Below are positions 9,346 to 18,582 of a stretch of 64,000 nucleotides of DNA, in pieces. Under the pieces are notes generated by a model. The model had not been told where the DNA came from. It was given only the letters and a program-made list of their open reading frames with translations, and did no database searches. The stretch is from Actinomycetota bacterium. Lineage in GTDB: Bacteria > Actinomycetota > Nitriliruptoria > Nitriliruptorales > Nitriliruptoraceae. A program made the position numbers and the translations under genes. The stretch is from NCBI GenBank assembly GCA_019347575.1, contig JAHWKY010000004.1, forward strand, positions 124,001 to 188,000, given 5' to 3'. Each line of letters opens with the position of its first letter. The stretch's first letter is position 1.

Positions 9346-9732
9346 TCAGCCGCCGATCTGGACCGTGGGAACGCCCGGCGGGATGATCTTCCCGGTCGGC
9401 GACGGGATGGGCGCGATGCAAGTCGGGAAGTTGACGATGTCGCCGACCCGAGCTGCGGGCCTGCCGCCGATCGTCACCGTCATCGAGCCCTTCAAGATCG
9501 TCCCGGGGCCGCCCGGTACGCACGGCGGCACGGTGCACGGCTTGGTCATCGCCCCGACGGTCATCGCCGGCTTGTTCCCGATCATCACGTTCGGGACGGG
9601 TGGGCCCACGAGCGCCTGCGGGATCGGCGGGTGCGGCATCGGCGTTGGAGTCGGCGCCGGCGGGTGGATCGGTGCATGGCAGTGCGGGGCATCGTGCAAG
9701 GCGTTGTCGCCCATGACCGCTGCGGGTGGCAC
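9346..9732 (-). CDS. PAAR-motif spike-tip-like protein
   Basis: 128 residues from GTG 9732, preceded by GGAGAGGAG. The start MPPAAVMGD resembles the common PAAR opening. The body has Pro- and His-rich turns (HCHAPIHPPAP), the repeats GNKPAMTVGAMT and GGRPAARVGD, and conserved Cys residues. It ends PPGVPTVQIGG. PAAR proteins cap the VgrG spike of type VI secretion or extracellular contractile injection systems and bind zinc at the tip. No sheath, tube, baseplate or VgrG gene is in the window, so this is an orphan or works with genes elsewhere. A later ATG at 9714 is an alternative start. Confidence 0.72.
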   Translation of the reverse strand: MPPAAVMGDNALHDAPHCHAPIHPPAPTPTPMPHPPIPQALVGPPVPNVMIGNKPAMTVGAMTKPCTVPPCVPGGPGTILKGSMTVTIGGRPAARVGDIVNFPTCIAPIPSPTGKIIPPGVPTVQIGG

Positions 9733-9865
9733 CGTGCTCTCCTCTCCGCGCCCGAGGGTACGGCGTGGGGAGAGGGCCGACAACGGGGGCGGACCCGATC
9801 CTGCCCGTAGGGGCAGCCGATGGTTCCCCGCGCGTACCCTGCGCCGGCCGAACCCGGAAGCCGTC

Positions 9866-10684
9866 GTGTCACACCAGGCCCCGCCGCCCACCGAACACTT
9901 CAGCGACGAGTACGCCGCCATCGCCGAGGTCTACGACCTGTGGTCGGCCGACATGACCGCCGACGTGCCCTTCTACGTCTCCGAAGCGGTCGCTACGGGT
10001 GGCCCCGTCCTGGAGGTCGGGGTGGGAACGGGACGGGTCTCGGTGGCCATGGCGCGGGCTGGCGTCGACGTCGTCGGCATCGACGTGTCGCCCTCGATGC
10101 TGGGTCGAGCTCGCGACCGGGTCGAGCGTGAGCGCCTTGGAGACCGCATCGAGCTCATCGAGGCCGACATGCGCGGCTTCGAGCTGGACCGAACCTTCAA
10201 GCTCGCTGTGTTGCCCTACCGCGTGCTGGCTCACGCGCTGACGCCTGATGAGCAGCTCGCGACGCTGCGGAGCATCCGGGCGCACCTCCCGCCAGGCGGG
10301 CGTCTGGTCTTCAACCTCCCCGTCCCCCGCCCCGACGATCTCACATCCCACGACGGGTTGCGACGCGAGGGCCGCTACCGGCTCGACGATGGTCACGAGG
10401 CGGTGCTGTGGCGCCACGCCGACTACGAGCCCGGCACCCAGCGCATCCGCTTCCACTTCGTCGTCGACCATCTCGACGCCGAGGGTCGGGTGACGGACCG
10501 GGTGCACGGCGAGTCGCTCGTGCGCCAGAGCTCCCCGGGCGAGCTCGAACATGCGCTGGCGCGGACCGGGTTCGAGATCGTCGACCGTTGGGGCTGGTTC
10601 GACCAGCGCGCGTTCGGTGCCGACTCACCGGAGATGGTCTGGGGCGCCGTGCGGACCGAGGGCTGGATCAACCCCGGTCGTTGA
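9866..10684 (+). CDS. SAM-dependent methyltransferase (Methyltransf_25-like)
   Basis: 272 residues from GTG 9866. A typical small-molecule methyltransferase: FSDEYAAIAEVYDLWSADM at the N-terminus, SAM-binding VLEVGVGTGRVSVAMA, acidic loop VVGIDVSPSMLGRA, motif II IEADMRGFEL and motif III LPPGGRLVFNLP. The C-terminal part is beta-rich. The substrate is unknown. It is divergent from the PAAR gene, and a possible -10 (TACCCT, 9835-9840) serves it. Its 3' end overlaps the convergent LOG-like gene by 17 bases. There is no strong ribosome-binding site, so the exact start is uncertain. Confidence 0.78.
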   Translation: MSHQAPPPTEHFSDEYAAIAEVYDLWSADMTADVPFYVSEAVATGGPVLEVGVGTGRVSVAMARAGVDVVGIDVSPSMLGRARDRVERERLGDRIELIEADMRGFELDRTFKLAVLPYRVLAHALTPDEQLATLRSIRAHLPPGGRLVFNLPVPRPDDLTSHDGLRREGRYRLDDGHEAVLWRHADYEPGTQRIRFHFVVDHLDAEGRVTDRVHGESLVRQSSPGELEHALARTGFEIVDRWGWFDQRAFGADSPEMVWGAVRTEGWINPGR

Positions 10685-11168
10685 TCGCGGCAACGGCGAG
10701 TCGCACCGCGTCCTCCGCTGACGACGCGCGGAGCAGATCGTCGGACGTCCCATCCGGCCGCGTCAGGATCCACGTCGCAACACCCACGACCGGGACACCC
10801 AGCTTGCGCGCCAGCGCGATCTCCGACAGGGTCCCGTACTCGCCGCCGAGCGCTATGACGGCGTCGACCGTCCGCACGATGAGCGCGTTGCGCATCTCAC
10901 CCATGCCCGTCGGGATGGCGATGGTCACGTGCGGGTTCGCGCTGCGTCGGTCGTCGCCCGGCAGCATCCCGACCGTGATGCCACCGGCGTCGCGGGCACC
11001 ACGGCAGGCGGCCTCCATCACCCCACCGAGCCCGCCGCAGACGAGGATCGCGCCCGCCGACGCGACCGCCCGACCCACGTCGGCGGCGGTGGCGTCGAGG
11101 GCGTCGTCGGAGGTGCCGGCGCCCACGACGGCGATGTAGAGGCCGGTGGGGAAGAGGTCGCTGTCCAC
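10668..11168 (-). CDS. LOG-like / TIGR00725 family protein
   Basis: 166 residues with the Rossmann-like fold of the lysine-decarboxylase-like (LOG) superfamily. Motifs: [11 protein letters not shown] at the N-terminus, [17 protein letters not shown], and [17 protein letters not shown]. The last is the variant of the LOG PGGxGTxxE motif typical of the TIGR00725 branch. Relatives cleave nucleoside 5'-monophosphates or have no assigned role, so the function is open. The frame continues upstream, but conservation begins just after GTG 11168. It is transcribed away from hisI, with which it shares a short divergent region. Confidence 0.75.
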   Translation of the reverse strand: MDSDLFPTGLYIAVVGAGTSDDALDATAADVGRAVASAGAILVCGGLGGVMEAACRGARDAGGITVGMLPGDDRRSANPHVTIAIPTGMGEMRNALIVRTVDAVIALGGEYGTLSEIALARKLGVPVVGVATWILTRPDGTSDDLLRASSAEDAVRLAVAAINDRG

Positions 11169-11200
11169 GCTGCAGACGGTAGCCGTGGTGGGGCCGGCGC

Positions 11201-11206
11201 TACGCT
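11201..11206 (+). promoter_or_regulatory. Possible -10 element for hisI-trpE
   Basis: TACGCT lies 28 bases before the hisI ATG and fits the actinobacterial TANNNT -10. An AGGA ribosome-binding site follows at 11223-11226. No clear -35 is seen. Confidence 0.35.
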
Positions 11207-11234
11207 CGCCCCCCGCTCCCACCAGGAACCACGT

Positions 11235-11585
11235 ATGGGACTCACCGAGGCGCAGTTCGCTGAGCTGAAGTTCGACGACCAGGGGCTGATCCCCGCGGTC
11301 GTGCAGCACCACCGGACCGGCGAGATCCTCATGGTCGCGTACATGAACGCCGAGTCCCTCGGCAGGACGCTGGACGTCGGCGAGACCGTGTTCTGGTCGC
11401 GGTCGCGCCAGGAGCTGTGGCACAAGGGCGCGACGTCGGGCAACACCCAGCCGGTCACGCGGATCCTCTACGACTGTGACGGCGACTGCCTCGTCGTCCA
11501 GGTCGACGTCCCCGACGACAACGTCGCCTGTCACACCGGGGAGCGGACGTGCTTCTTCCGCGACCTCGGCGAGGTCGCCGGGTGA
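11235..11585 (+). CDS. hisI: Phosphoribosyl-AMP cyclohydrolase
   Basis: Opens the purine ring of phosphoribosyl-AMP in histidine synthesis. The protein has 116 residues, the size of the monofunctional enzyme without the HisE domain. Metal ligands are clear: the Asp/Cys cluster DCDGDCL at 80-86, and the zinc Cys pair in [10 protein letters not shown] at 99-108. Also present are [17 protein letters not shown], and [17 protein letters not shown], which binds substrate. The start is ATG 11235. The stop overlaps the trpE start (GTGA), giving the hisI-trpE junction common in actinobacteria. Confidence 0.96.
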   Translation: MGLTEAQFAELKFDDQGLIPAVVQHHRTGEILMVAYMNAESLGRTLDVGETVFWSRSRQELWHKGATSGNTQPVTRILYDCDGDCLVVQVDVPDDNVACHTGERTCFFRDLGEVAG

Positions 11586-13069
11586 CGAGCGGGCCCGACC
11601 GCGACGACTTCCTCCGGCTCGCGGGCGACCACGGCGTCGTGCCCGTGTGGCGTGAGATCCTCGGGGATCTCGAGACCCCGCTGTCGGTGTACGCCAAGCT
11701 CGCAGGCGACGGACCCACCTTCCTGCTGGAGTCCGCCGAGCACGGCGATCGTTGGGGTCGTTACTCGTTCGTCGGCACCGATCCGTTCCTCGTGCTCCGC
11801 GGCAGTCGTGGCATCGCCAGCTGGGAGGGCGACCCCCCGCCCGCCGCGCGCGATGTCGAACAGCCGCTCGCGGCTCTCGCCGCAGCGACCCAGGCGTTGC
11901 ACGCGCCGAAGCTCGATCAGCTGCCCCCCCTGCACGGTGGTGCCGTGGGGTACATCGGCTACGACGCGGTGCGCGAGATCGAGCGCATCCCCGACACGGG
12001 CGTCGACGATCTCGCCATCCCCGACCTCCTGATGATGTTCCCACGTCACGTGGTCGCCCTGGACCACCTCCGTCAGGTCCTGACCGTGGTCACCAACGTC
12101 GTCATCGGGGAGGATCCCGGGTCCCAGTACGACGCGGCCGTGGCCGCGACCGACGCGATGATCGAGCGCCTCGCCGGCATGGCGGCGCCCGGACGACCCG
12201 TCCAGCCACCCGTCGCAGAGCCCGTCGACGATGCACGCTCCAACATGGCACCGCACGAGTACGAGGCCATGGTCGAGCGGGTCAAGGAGTACATCCGCGC
12301 CGGTGACACGTTCCAGACCGTCGTCAGTCAGCGGTTCGCCGTCGAGACCTCCGCGGACCCCTTCGACATCTACCGCATCCTGCGCGTCGTCAACCCCTCG
12401 CCGTACCTGTTCCTCTTCGACCTCGGGGGCTGGCACGTCATCGGTTCCTCACCTGAGGCGCTCGTGCAGGTGCACGACCGTCACGTCGAGACGTGGCCGA
12501 TCGCCGGCACGCGCCCGCGTGGGGAGACGCCGGAGGAGGATCGGGCCTACGAGCGCGAGCTGATCTCCAGCGCGAAGGAGCGTGCCGAGCACGTCATGCT
12601 CGTGGACCTGGGACGCAACGACCTCGGTCGCGTGTGCGAGACCGGCACGGTGCGTGTGGACGAGATGATGACCGTCGAGCGCTACAGCCACGTGATGCAC
12701 CTCGTCAGTTCCGTGGTCGGTGAGTTACGTCAGGACCTGGGACCCGTGGACGTCCTGCGATCGGTCTTCCCCGCGGGGACGGTGTCCGGCGCCCCGAAGG
12801 TCCGGGCCATGCAGATCATCGACGAGCTCGAGCCCACCCGCCGCGGCGTCTACTCGGGTGCGGTCGGGTACGTCGACCTGTCCGGCAACCTCGACACCTG
12901 CATCGCCATCCGCACCGTCGTCGTCAAGGACGGCGTCGCCTATGTCCAGGCCGGCGCGGGCATCGTGGCCGACAGCAAGCCCTCGGACGAGGAGCAGGAG
13001 TCTCGGGACAAGGCACGAGCGCTGTTAGCTGCGGTCCGAGGGGCCGAACGGCTCGCGTCGTCGGCCTGA
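11582..13069 (+). CDS. trpE: Anthranilate synthase component I
   Basis: Makes anthranilate from chorismate with ammonia from TrpG, the first committed step of tryptophan synthesis. The protein has 495 residues from GTG 11582. The LLES motif at residues 48-51 is the tryptophan feedback site. Catalytic-domain motifs include [44 protein letters not shown], and [20 protein letters not shown]. The partner amidotransferase trpG is not in the window. Operon with hisI and probably the peptidase gene 5 bases downstream. Confidence 0.97.
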   Translation: MTSGPDRDDFLRLAGDHGVVPVWREILGDLETPLSVYAKLAGDGPTFLLESAEHGDRWGRYSFVGTDPFLVLRGSRGIASWEGDPPPAARDVEQPLAALAAATQALHAPKLDQLPPLHGGAVGYIGYDAVREIERIPDTGVDDLAIPDLLMMFPRHVVALDHLRQVLTVVTNVVIGEDPGSQYDAAVAATDAMIERLAGMAAPGRPVQPPVAEPVDDARSNMAPHEYEAMVERVKEYIRAGDTFQTVVSQRFAVETSADPFDIYRILRVVNPSPYLFLFDLGGWHVIGSSPEALVQVHDRHVETWPIAGTRPRGETPEEDRAYERELISSAKERAEHVMLVDLGRNDLGRVCETGTVRVDEMMTVERYSHVMHLVSSVVGELRQDLGPVDVLRSVFPAGTVSGAPKVRAMQIIDELEPTRRGVYSGAVGYVDLSGNLDTCIAIRTVVVKDGVAYVQAGAGIVADSKPSDEEQESRDKARALLAAVRGAERLASSA

Positions 13070-13074
13070 CCGAG

Positions 13075-14016
13075 GTGGCCACCCGTGTCCTCCTCGCCAC
13101 CGTGGCGGTGGCGGTCGCGTGCTCCAGTGGGCCCGTCACCCCGACGGGCTCGCCGACTACGGCGGCGTCGCCGGTCGCGCCGACCGTCGATGTCACGACG
13201 ACGATGGGGCCCGGTCCGGCCCTTTCCACGAACACGGGTGCCCCGTCGCCGGCCCCGGCGTTCGGGGAGTTCGATACGCGGCTGGCCGTGGGGTTCGCCG
13301 AGCGGTTGGTCGCCGCGACCGGTCCGCGTCCCGCAGGATCGGCCGGGGACATCGCCGCGCGTGAGCTGCTGGCGTTGACGTGGGCGACCACAGGCTGGCA
13401 CGTGGTGGCCGAGCCGTTCCCACTCCCGCAGGGCGGCGAGAGCGCCAACCTCGTCGCGTGGCGGGGGGACGATCCGCGCGGGGGTCCGCACATCGTCGTC
13501 GGCGGCCACATCGACACGGTTGCGGGCTCACCGGGCGCCAACGACAACGCCTCCGGGATCGGTGTCCTGGTGGCCCTGGCGGACGAGCTGCGCGACGAGG
13601 ACGTCGGCCCTCTGGTGCTCGTCGCGTTCGGGGCGGAGGAGAAACAGCCGTCGACGCCCCGTGAGCACCACATCGGTTCGAAGGCCTACGCGGCCGGGTA
13701 CGCCGACCGTGTCACCGCGATGCTCTCGGTGGACATGATCGGCCACGGCAGCCCCACCTGCCTGTGCTGGTACCGCGATGGACCCGCGACCCTGGCCCAG
13801 GAGCTGGCTGGGCTCGCCGACGACGGCTTCCACGTCGAGGCCCGTGGGGACATCAGCGATCACGTCCCGTTCGCCGAACGGGGTGTGCCGGCCGTACTGC
13901 TGTGGACGGGCCGGTCGCCGGGCTACCACGGTCCCGGCGATACGGTGGAGCTGCTCCGACCGGGGGACATCGAGCGCACCGGCGAGCTCGTCCTGCGGTG
14001 GCTCCGGATGCGCTGA
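13075..14016 (+). CDS. M28-family zinc aminopeptidase, predicted lipoprotein
   Basis: 313 residues. The N-terminus (LLATVAVAVAC, lipobox Cys16) predicts a lipoprotein on the outer face of the membrane. A low-complexity Ser/Thr/Pro linker follows, then an M28 domain. Its two-zinc ligands are all visible: His in GGHIDT, bridging Asp in ANDNASG, catalytic Glu-Glu in FGAEEK, Asp in SVDMIGH and His in GYHGPGDT. Likely substrates are peptides, but the specificity is unknown. It begins 5 bases after trpE, and the hotdog-like gene follows 14 bases on. It is therefore carried within the trp operon without an obvious link to tryptophan. Confidence 0.87.
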   Translation: MATRVLLATVAVAVACSSGPVTPTGSPTTAASPVAPTVDVTTTMGPGPALSTNTGAPSPAPAFGEFDTRLAVGFAERLVAATGPRPAGSAGDIAARELLALTWATTGWHVVAEPFPLPQGGESANLVAWRGDDPRGGPHIVVGGHIDTVAGSPGANDNASGIGVLVALADELRDEDVGPLVLVAFGAEEKQPSTPREHHIGSKAYAAGYADRVTAMLSVDMIGHGSPTCLCWYRDGPATLAQELAGLADDGFHVEARGDISDHVPFAERGVPAVLLWTGRSPGYHGPGDTVELLRPGDIERTGELVLRWLRMR

Positions 14017-14030
14017 GAGGAGGTGCGCAC

Positions 14031-14744
14031 TTGAGTGACACGGTGTCGATCGGTCCGCGCTTCAACGGACCGCCGGGTTCCGCCAACGGCGGTTACGCCT
14101 GCGGGGTGGCGGCTGCGTTCATCGACGGGACCGCTCGCGTCACGCTGCGGCGACCACCACCGCTCGCCACCGAGTTGGAGGTCCACCACACGAACGGCTG
14201 CGTCGAGCTCCGCGAGGGTGATCAACTCGTCATCGAGGCCGAACCCGCGACGCTCGAGGTCGCGGGTCCCCCCGTCGCCGTCGACCTCGAGACCGCCGAC
14301 GACGCGACCCGTCGTTACCCGGGGTTCGACCGCCACCCCTTCCCCACGTGCTTCACGTGCGGACCGCGACGGCCTGACGATGACGGGCTGCGGATCTACC
14401 CGGGCCGTGTCGAGGGCACCGACCTGTACGCCTCTCCGTTCGTCCCCGACGCGTCGGTGGCCAATGCCGCCGGCCAGGTCTCGCCGGAGGTCGTCTGGGC
14501 CGCGCTCGACTGTCCATCCTCCTTCCCGTTCACCGGGCTCGGTGTCGTGGCCGTGCTCGGTCGGCTCGCGGCGCGGCTCGATCGCCCACTGGTGGTGGGA
14601 GAGCGTTACGTGGCGATCGGGTGGCCGTTGGGGCGGGAGGGTCGCAAGCTGCACTCGGCGTCGACCATCACCGACGGGTCCGGTGCGCCCCTCGCGATCG
14701 CCGAGGCCACGTGGGTGATCCTGCGTGATCAGCCCGCGCCTTGA
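14031..14744 (+). CDS. Hotdog-fold-like protein of unknown function
   Basis: 237 residues from TTG 14031, preceded by AGGAGG at 14018-14023 with ideal spacing. The N-terminal motif NGPPGSANGGYACG and the central FPTCFTCGPRRPDDDGL are typical of an actinobacterial family related to hotdog-fold thioesterases. A second half (VSPEVVWAALDCPSS, then GRKLHSAS) resembles a second hotdog. No catalytic assignment is possible. It sits between the M28 peptidase and trpC. Confidence 0.65.
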   Translation: MSDTVSIGPRFNGPPGSANGGYACGVAAAFIDGTARVTLRRPPPLATELEVHHTNGCVELREGDQLVIEAEPATLEVAGPPVAVDLETADDATRRYPGFDRHPFPTCFTCGPRRPDDDGLRIYPGRVEGTDLYASPFVPDASVANAAGQVSPEVVWAALDCPSSFPFTGLGVVAVLGRLAARLDRPLVVGERYVAIGWPLGREGRKLHSASTITDGSGAPLAIAEATWVILRDQPAP

Positions 14745-14774
14745 GTTGATCGGGGCGGCCACTCGGTCACCCCG

Positions 14775-14791
14775 TAGGATGCGGTCCCTTG
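14775..14791 (+). promoter_or_regulatory. Probable leaderless promoter of trpC
   Basis: A TAGGAT -10 (14775-14780) is followed by an 8-base spacer and directly by the TTG start at 14789. No ribosome-binding site is present, which fits a transcript starting at or very near the start codon. Confidence 0.5.
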
Positions 14792-15586
14792 ACGACCTAC
14801 CTCGACGGACTGCTCGACGGCGCTCGTGCCCGCGTTGCCGCGGCTCGCGCCGCGCTCCCACTCGACGAGTTGCGGGAGCGTGCCAGCGCCGTGAGTCCAC
14901 CGCCGTCGCTCCTGGAGGCGCTGGGTCGGACCGGCGTGCAGGTCATCGCGGAACTCAAGCGGGCGTCGCCATCACGTGGCGATCTGGCCCCCAGTGTCGA
15001 CGCGGCGGGTCAGGCGCGTGCATACCTCGCCGGTGGCGCGGCTGCGGTGTCCGTCCTCACCGAGCCCGACCGGTTCAAGGGATCGCTCGACGACCTTCAC
15101 GACGTGGCCACGCTCGGTGCTCCGACGCTCCGCAAGGACTTCCTCGTGGATCCCTACCAGGTGTGGGAGGCGAAGCGGGCCGGCGCATCGGCGGTGCTCC
15201 TCATCGTGGCGGCACTCGACGACGACCTGCTGGAGGTGCTGCTCCGCGAAGCCCGTGACGCCGGTCTGGATGCGCTCGTCGAGGTCCACGACGCGCCGGA
15301 GGGCGCACGAGCCGTTGCTGCTGGCGCGGCCATCATCGGTGTCAACGCCCGCGACCTGCGCACGTTCGAACTCGATGACGACGCGTTCGCGCGCATCCGA
15401 CCGCAGCTGCCGGACAGCGTCGTGACCGTGGCCGAGTCCGGGATCAGTGGACCGGACGACGTCGCGCGTGCCGGGCGCGTGGGAGCGGATGCGGTGCTCG
15501 TGGGCGAGGCGGTGGTCACGGCCGACGATCCGACCACGGCGGTGGCCGCGCTCGTGGCCGCCGGCCAACGGACGACGACAGGATGA
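14789..15586 (+). CDS. trpC: Indole-3-glycerol-phosphate synthase
   Basis: TIM-barrel enzyme that closes the indole ring from CdRP. The protein has 265 residues from TTG 14789. Catalytic Glu55 and Lys57 lie in [44 protein letters not shown] (catalytic Lys), [15 protein letters not shown] and [12 protein letters not shown] follow in order. This is a monofunctional TrpC without a TrpF domain. It ends 4 bases before trpB. The TTG start without a ribosome-binding site is explained by the leaderless promoter described separately. Confidence 0.96.
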   Translation: MTTYLDGLLDGARARVAAARAALPLDELRERASAVSPPPSLLEALGRTGVQVIAELKRASPSRGDLAPSVDAAGQARAYLAGGAAAVSVLTEPDRFKGSLDDLHDVATLGAPTLRKDFLVDPYQVWEAKRAGASAVLLIVAALDDDLLEVLLREARDAGLDALVEVHDAPEGARAVAAGAAIIGVNARDLRTFELDDDAFARIRPQLPDSVVTVAESGISGPDDVARAGRVGADAVLVGEAVVTADDPTTAVAALVAAGQRTTTG

Positions 15587-15590
15587 TCAG

Positions 15591-16832
15591 GTGAGCGAGC
15601 TACCGGCCGAGGAGTCCGGGCGACCGGGCTACTTCGGGCGCTTCGGTGGACAGTTCGTACCCGAGGCGCTGTCGGGAGCGCTCGCGGAGCTCGAGAGCGC
15701 TTGGGACCAGGCACGTGACGACGACGCTTTCACGACCGAGCTCGACCGGCTCCGCCGCGAGTACGGCGGCCGTCCCACACCGCTGTACCTCGCCGAGCGG
15801 CTGTCGGAGGCGGTCGGCTTCACCGTCTACCTCAAGCGCGAGGACCTGGCCCACACCGGCAGCCACAAGCTGAACAACGTCGTCGGCCAGGCGCTGCTCA
15901 CCACGCGCATGGGCAAGCCACGCGTGATCGCCGAGACCGGTGCCGGACAGCACGGCGTGGCGACCGCCACGGCGGCGGCGCTGTTCGGGTTGGAGTGTGT
16001 CGTCTACATGGGGGCCGAGGACTGTCGACGGCAGCGCCTCAACGTGGTCCGCATGCAGCTGCTCGGCGCCGAGGTGGTACCGGTCGAGGCGGGGACGCGA
16101 ACGCTCAAGGACGCGATCAACGAGGCGATGCGCGACTGGGTCACGAACGTCGCATCGACCCACTACCTCATCGGGTCGGTGGTCGGTCCCCACCCGTTCC
16201 CGCTCATCGTCCGTGAGCTTCAGCGCATCATCAGCACCGAGGCGCTCACCCAGTTCGATCAGCGCGAGGGCGGCTTACCCGATGCGGTGATCGCGTGCGT
16301 CGGGGGCGGCTCGAACGCGATGGGCAGCTTCGCCGACTTCATCGGACACGACGCCGTCCGCCTGATCGGTGTCGAGGCGGCCGGCGACGGGATTGGGTCA
16401 GGTCGCTCCGCCGCGACCTTGACCGAGGGTCGCGAGGCTGTGCTCCACGGTACCCGGTCCGTCGCGCTGGTCGACGCGGACGGCCAGGTCCTACCCGCCC
16501 ACTCGGTCTCCGCCGGCCTGGACTACCCCGGCGTCGGACCCGAGCACGCGTGGCTGGCCGACACCGGACGTGCCACGTACGTCGCGGCGACGGATGCGGA
16601 CGCGCTCGACGGCTTCCGGCGTCTGTGCGAACTGGAAGGCATCATCCCCGCCCTCGAACCGGCACACGCCGTGGGGTGGCTGCTGCGACACGGGCGGGAC
16701 CACTTCACCGCCGACGCCAGGGTGATCCTTACCGTCTCGGGCCGTGGCGACAAGGACGTCGACGAGGTGGTCCGTGTCCTGCGCGAGCTCGGTCGGGGCG
16801 AGGGACTCGGGGTCGCCACGGAGGACGACTGA
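15591..16832 (+). CDS. trpB: Tryptophan synthase beta chain
   Basis: PLP enzyme that condenses indole, channelled from TrpA, with serine. The protein has 413 residues from GTG 15591. The PLP lysine is Lys93 in HTGSHKLNN. The loop [19 protein letters not shown], the phosphate-binding [10 protein letters not shown], and [14 protein letters not shown] mark a TrpB1-type chain that works with TrpA. Its stop shares one base with the trpA ATG (TGATG). Confidence 0.97.
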   Translation: MSELPAEESGRPGYFGRFGGQFVPEALSGALAELESAWDQARDDDAFTTELDRLRREYGGRPTPLYLAERLSEAVGFTVYLKREDLAHTGSHKLNNVVGQALLTTRMGKPRVIAETGAGQHGVATATAAALFGLECVVYMGAEDCRRQRLNVVRMQLLGAEVVPVEAGTRTLKDAINEAMRDWVTNVASTHYLIGSVVGPHPFPLIVRELQRIISTEALTQFDQREGGLPDAVIACVGGGSNAMGSFADFIGHDAVRLIGVEAAGDGIGSGRSAATLTEGREAVLHGTRSVALVDADGQVLPAHSVSAGLDYPGVGPEHAWLADTGRATYVAATDADALDGFRRLCELEGIIPALEPAHAVGWLLRHGRDHFTADARVILTVSGRGDKDVDEVVRVLRELGRGEGLGVATEDD

Positions 16833-17644
16833 TGGCGGGGCGCGAGGACGTCGAGCACGCGTTCCGACGGACCGTTGGTCAGGGTCGCGCGACGTTGGTG
16901 ATCTACCTGCCGGCTGGGTACCCGGACATGGACACATCTCGCGCATGCCTCGAAGCAGCAGCCCACGCCGGGGCCGACGTGCTGGAGGTGGGGATCCCGT
17001 TCAGCGACCCGATGATGGACGGACCGACGATCCAGGCCGCGACCCAAGCAGCGCTCGAGCGTGGCTACACGGTGGACGCCGACCTCGAGATGTGCGCCGC
17101 GCTCACCGAGGCGGTCCCCACGCCGGTGCTGGCCATGACGTACTACACGATCCCGGATGCGCGCGGACTCGACCGCTTCGCCGATGACCTCGCGTCGGTG
17201 GGGATCGACGGCGCGATCCTGCCCGACCTGCCAGCTCAGGAAGCGCAGCCATGGCTCGATGCGGCAGCTCGGCACGATCTCGCAACCGTCTTCCTGGCGA
17301 GCAGTGTCTCCGCGGAGAGCCGGCTCACTTCGATCGCGGCGATCAGCACAGGTTTCGTCTACGCCACGGGGCTGTTGGGTGTCACCGGCGTGAAGGACGT
17401 CGACCACGGCGACGCGGCCTCGTTGGTGAAGCGTCTGCGGGCCCTCACGAACGCGCCTGTGGCGGTCGGCGTGGGGGTCAAGACCGGCGAGCAGGCTGCC
17501 ACCGTCGCTGGCTACGCCGATGGGGTCATCGTCGGGTCGGCGGTCGTTACCGCGGCCGGGGACGGCGACCCTGCCGGGGCGCCGGAGCGCGTGGCCGCGC
17601 TGGTCCGCGAACTCCGTGCCGGCATCGAGCGCGCAGCCTCGTGA
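16832..17644 (+). CDS. trpA: Tryptophan synthase alpha chain
   Basis: TIM-barrel lyase that releases indole from indole-glycerol phosphate for TrpB. The protein has 270 residues. Catalytic Glu52 (LEVGIPFSDP) and Asp63 (DPMMDGPTIQ) are present. The flexible loop and phosphate sites (GLLGVTGVKD, VGVGVKTGEQ, VIVGSAVV) are also present. It is translationally coupled to trpB, and its stop overlaps the next start as GTGA. Confidence 0.96.
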   Translation: MAGREDVEHAFRRTVGQGRATLVIYLPAGYPDMDTSRACLEAAAHAGADVLEVGIPFSDPMMDGPTIQAATQAALERGYTVDADLEMCAALTEAVPTPVLAMTYYTIPDARGLDRFADDLASVGIDGAILPDLPAQEAQPWLDAAARHDLATVFLASSVSAESRLTSIAAISTGFVYATGLLGVTGVKDVDHGDAASLVKRLRALTNAPVAVGVGVKTGEQAATVAGYADGVIVGSAVVTAAGDGDPAGAPERVAALVRELRAGIERAAS

Positions 17645-18579
17645 TCTCGGCACCGGTCCGCGCCCCGGCCCTCGCCGCCGGAGACCGTGTGGCGGTGGTC
17701 GCCCCGTCGGGGCCGATCCTCGATGAAGGTGCGGTGCGCGCCGGGCTCGACGTCCTCGCGTCGTGGGACCTCGATGCGGTCCTGATGCCGCACCTCCACG
17801 CGCAGGTCGGGCACCTCGCGGGGACGGACGGGGAGCGTGCCGCCGATCTGAACGCCGCCATCCGGGACCCCTCGATCCGAGCCATCTGGGCCGTTCGCGG
17901 CGGGTACGGCGCGGGGCGGATCGTCGACCTCGTGCGGTGGCAGTCGCTGCGTGAGGACCCCAAGCTGCTGTTGGGCTTCAGCGATGTCACCGCCTTGCTC
18001 GTCGCGGCGTGGGAGCGGACCGGGTTGATCACGATCCACGCCCCGTCGGTGAGCGGCCTCGCCGGTGTCGTGGGCACCGCAGGGGAGGCGCACCTGCGAC
18101 GCCTGGTGTCGGCCACGGAGGCACCGGGCGAGGTGGTGTGGGCGTCAACACCACCGACGAGCCTCCACGACGGGCGGGGTGCAGGCAGGTTGGTGGGTGG
18201 CAACCTGGCCATGCTGTGCTCGTTGCTCGGAACGGTGGACGAGCCCGACACCCGCGGGACGATCGTCTTCCTCGAGGAGGTGGGGGAGCCCCCGTACCGC
18301 ATCGACCGGATGCTGATCCAGCTCCTGCGTGCCGGCCTCCTCGACGAGGTCGAGGGCCTCGTCATCGGCCGCCACGTGCGGTGCGATCCAGCCCCCGGAC
18401 GTGCGTCGTTGAGCGCCGACGAGGTCGTGGCCGACGTCCTCGGTGGACTGGGCATCCCCACGATCGTGGACGCCCCGATCGGTCATCACGCGGGACAGTT
18501 CGCGCTGCCGCTGGGTGTCCGCGCCACCCTCGACGCGGACACGGCCTCGCTCACGCTCCACGAACCGGCGGTCAGCTGA
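17641..18579 (+). CDS. Muramoyltetrapeptide (LD-)carboxypeptidase, S66 family
   Basis: 312 residues. Removes the terminal D-amino acid from tetrapeptide stems, or processes microcin-like peptides, as LdcA/MccF relatives do. The nucleophile Ser114 is in LLGFSDVTALL. The catalytic Glu is in FLEEVGEPPYRIDRML, and the His is in DAPIGHHAGQFALPLG. The N-terminal AVVAPSGPI and WAVRGGYGAGR are diagnostic. There is no signal peptide, so it acts in the cytoplasm, probably in peptidoglycan recycling. It starts inside the trpA stop and so belongs to the trp transcript. Confidence 0.9.
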   Translation: MISAPVRAPALAAGDRVAVVAPSGPILDEGAVRAGLDVLASWDLDAVLMPHLHAQVGHLAGTDGERAADLNAAIRDPSIRAIWAVRGGYGAGRIVDLVRWQSLREDPKLLLGFSDVTALLVAAWERTGLITIHAPSVSGLAGVVGTAGEAHLRRLVSATEAPGEVVWASTPPTSLHDGRGAGRLVGGNLAMLCSLLGTVDEPDTRGTIVFLEEVGEPPYRIDRMLIQLLRAGLLDEVEGLVIGRHVRCDPAPGRASLSADEVVADVLGGLGIPTIVDAPIGHHAGQFALPLGVRATLDADTASLTLHEPAVS

Positions 18580-18582
18580 CGT

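Noticed and set aside
11161-11240. Trp attenuator or T-box upstream of hisI-trpE
   Set aside because: The 60-base divergent gap has no leader peptide with Trp codons, no antiterminator hairpins and no T-box sequence.
11169-12044. Upstream extension of the LOG-like gene to 458 codons
   Set aside because: The added part lies antisense to hisI and trpE and is low-complexity Arg-rich; the family N-terminus begins at 11168.
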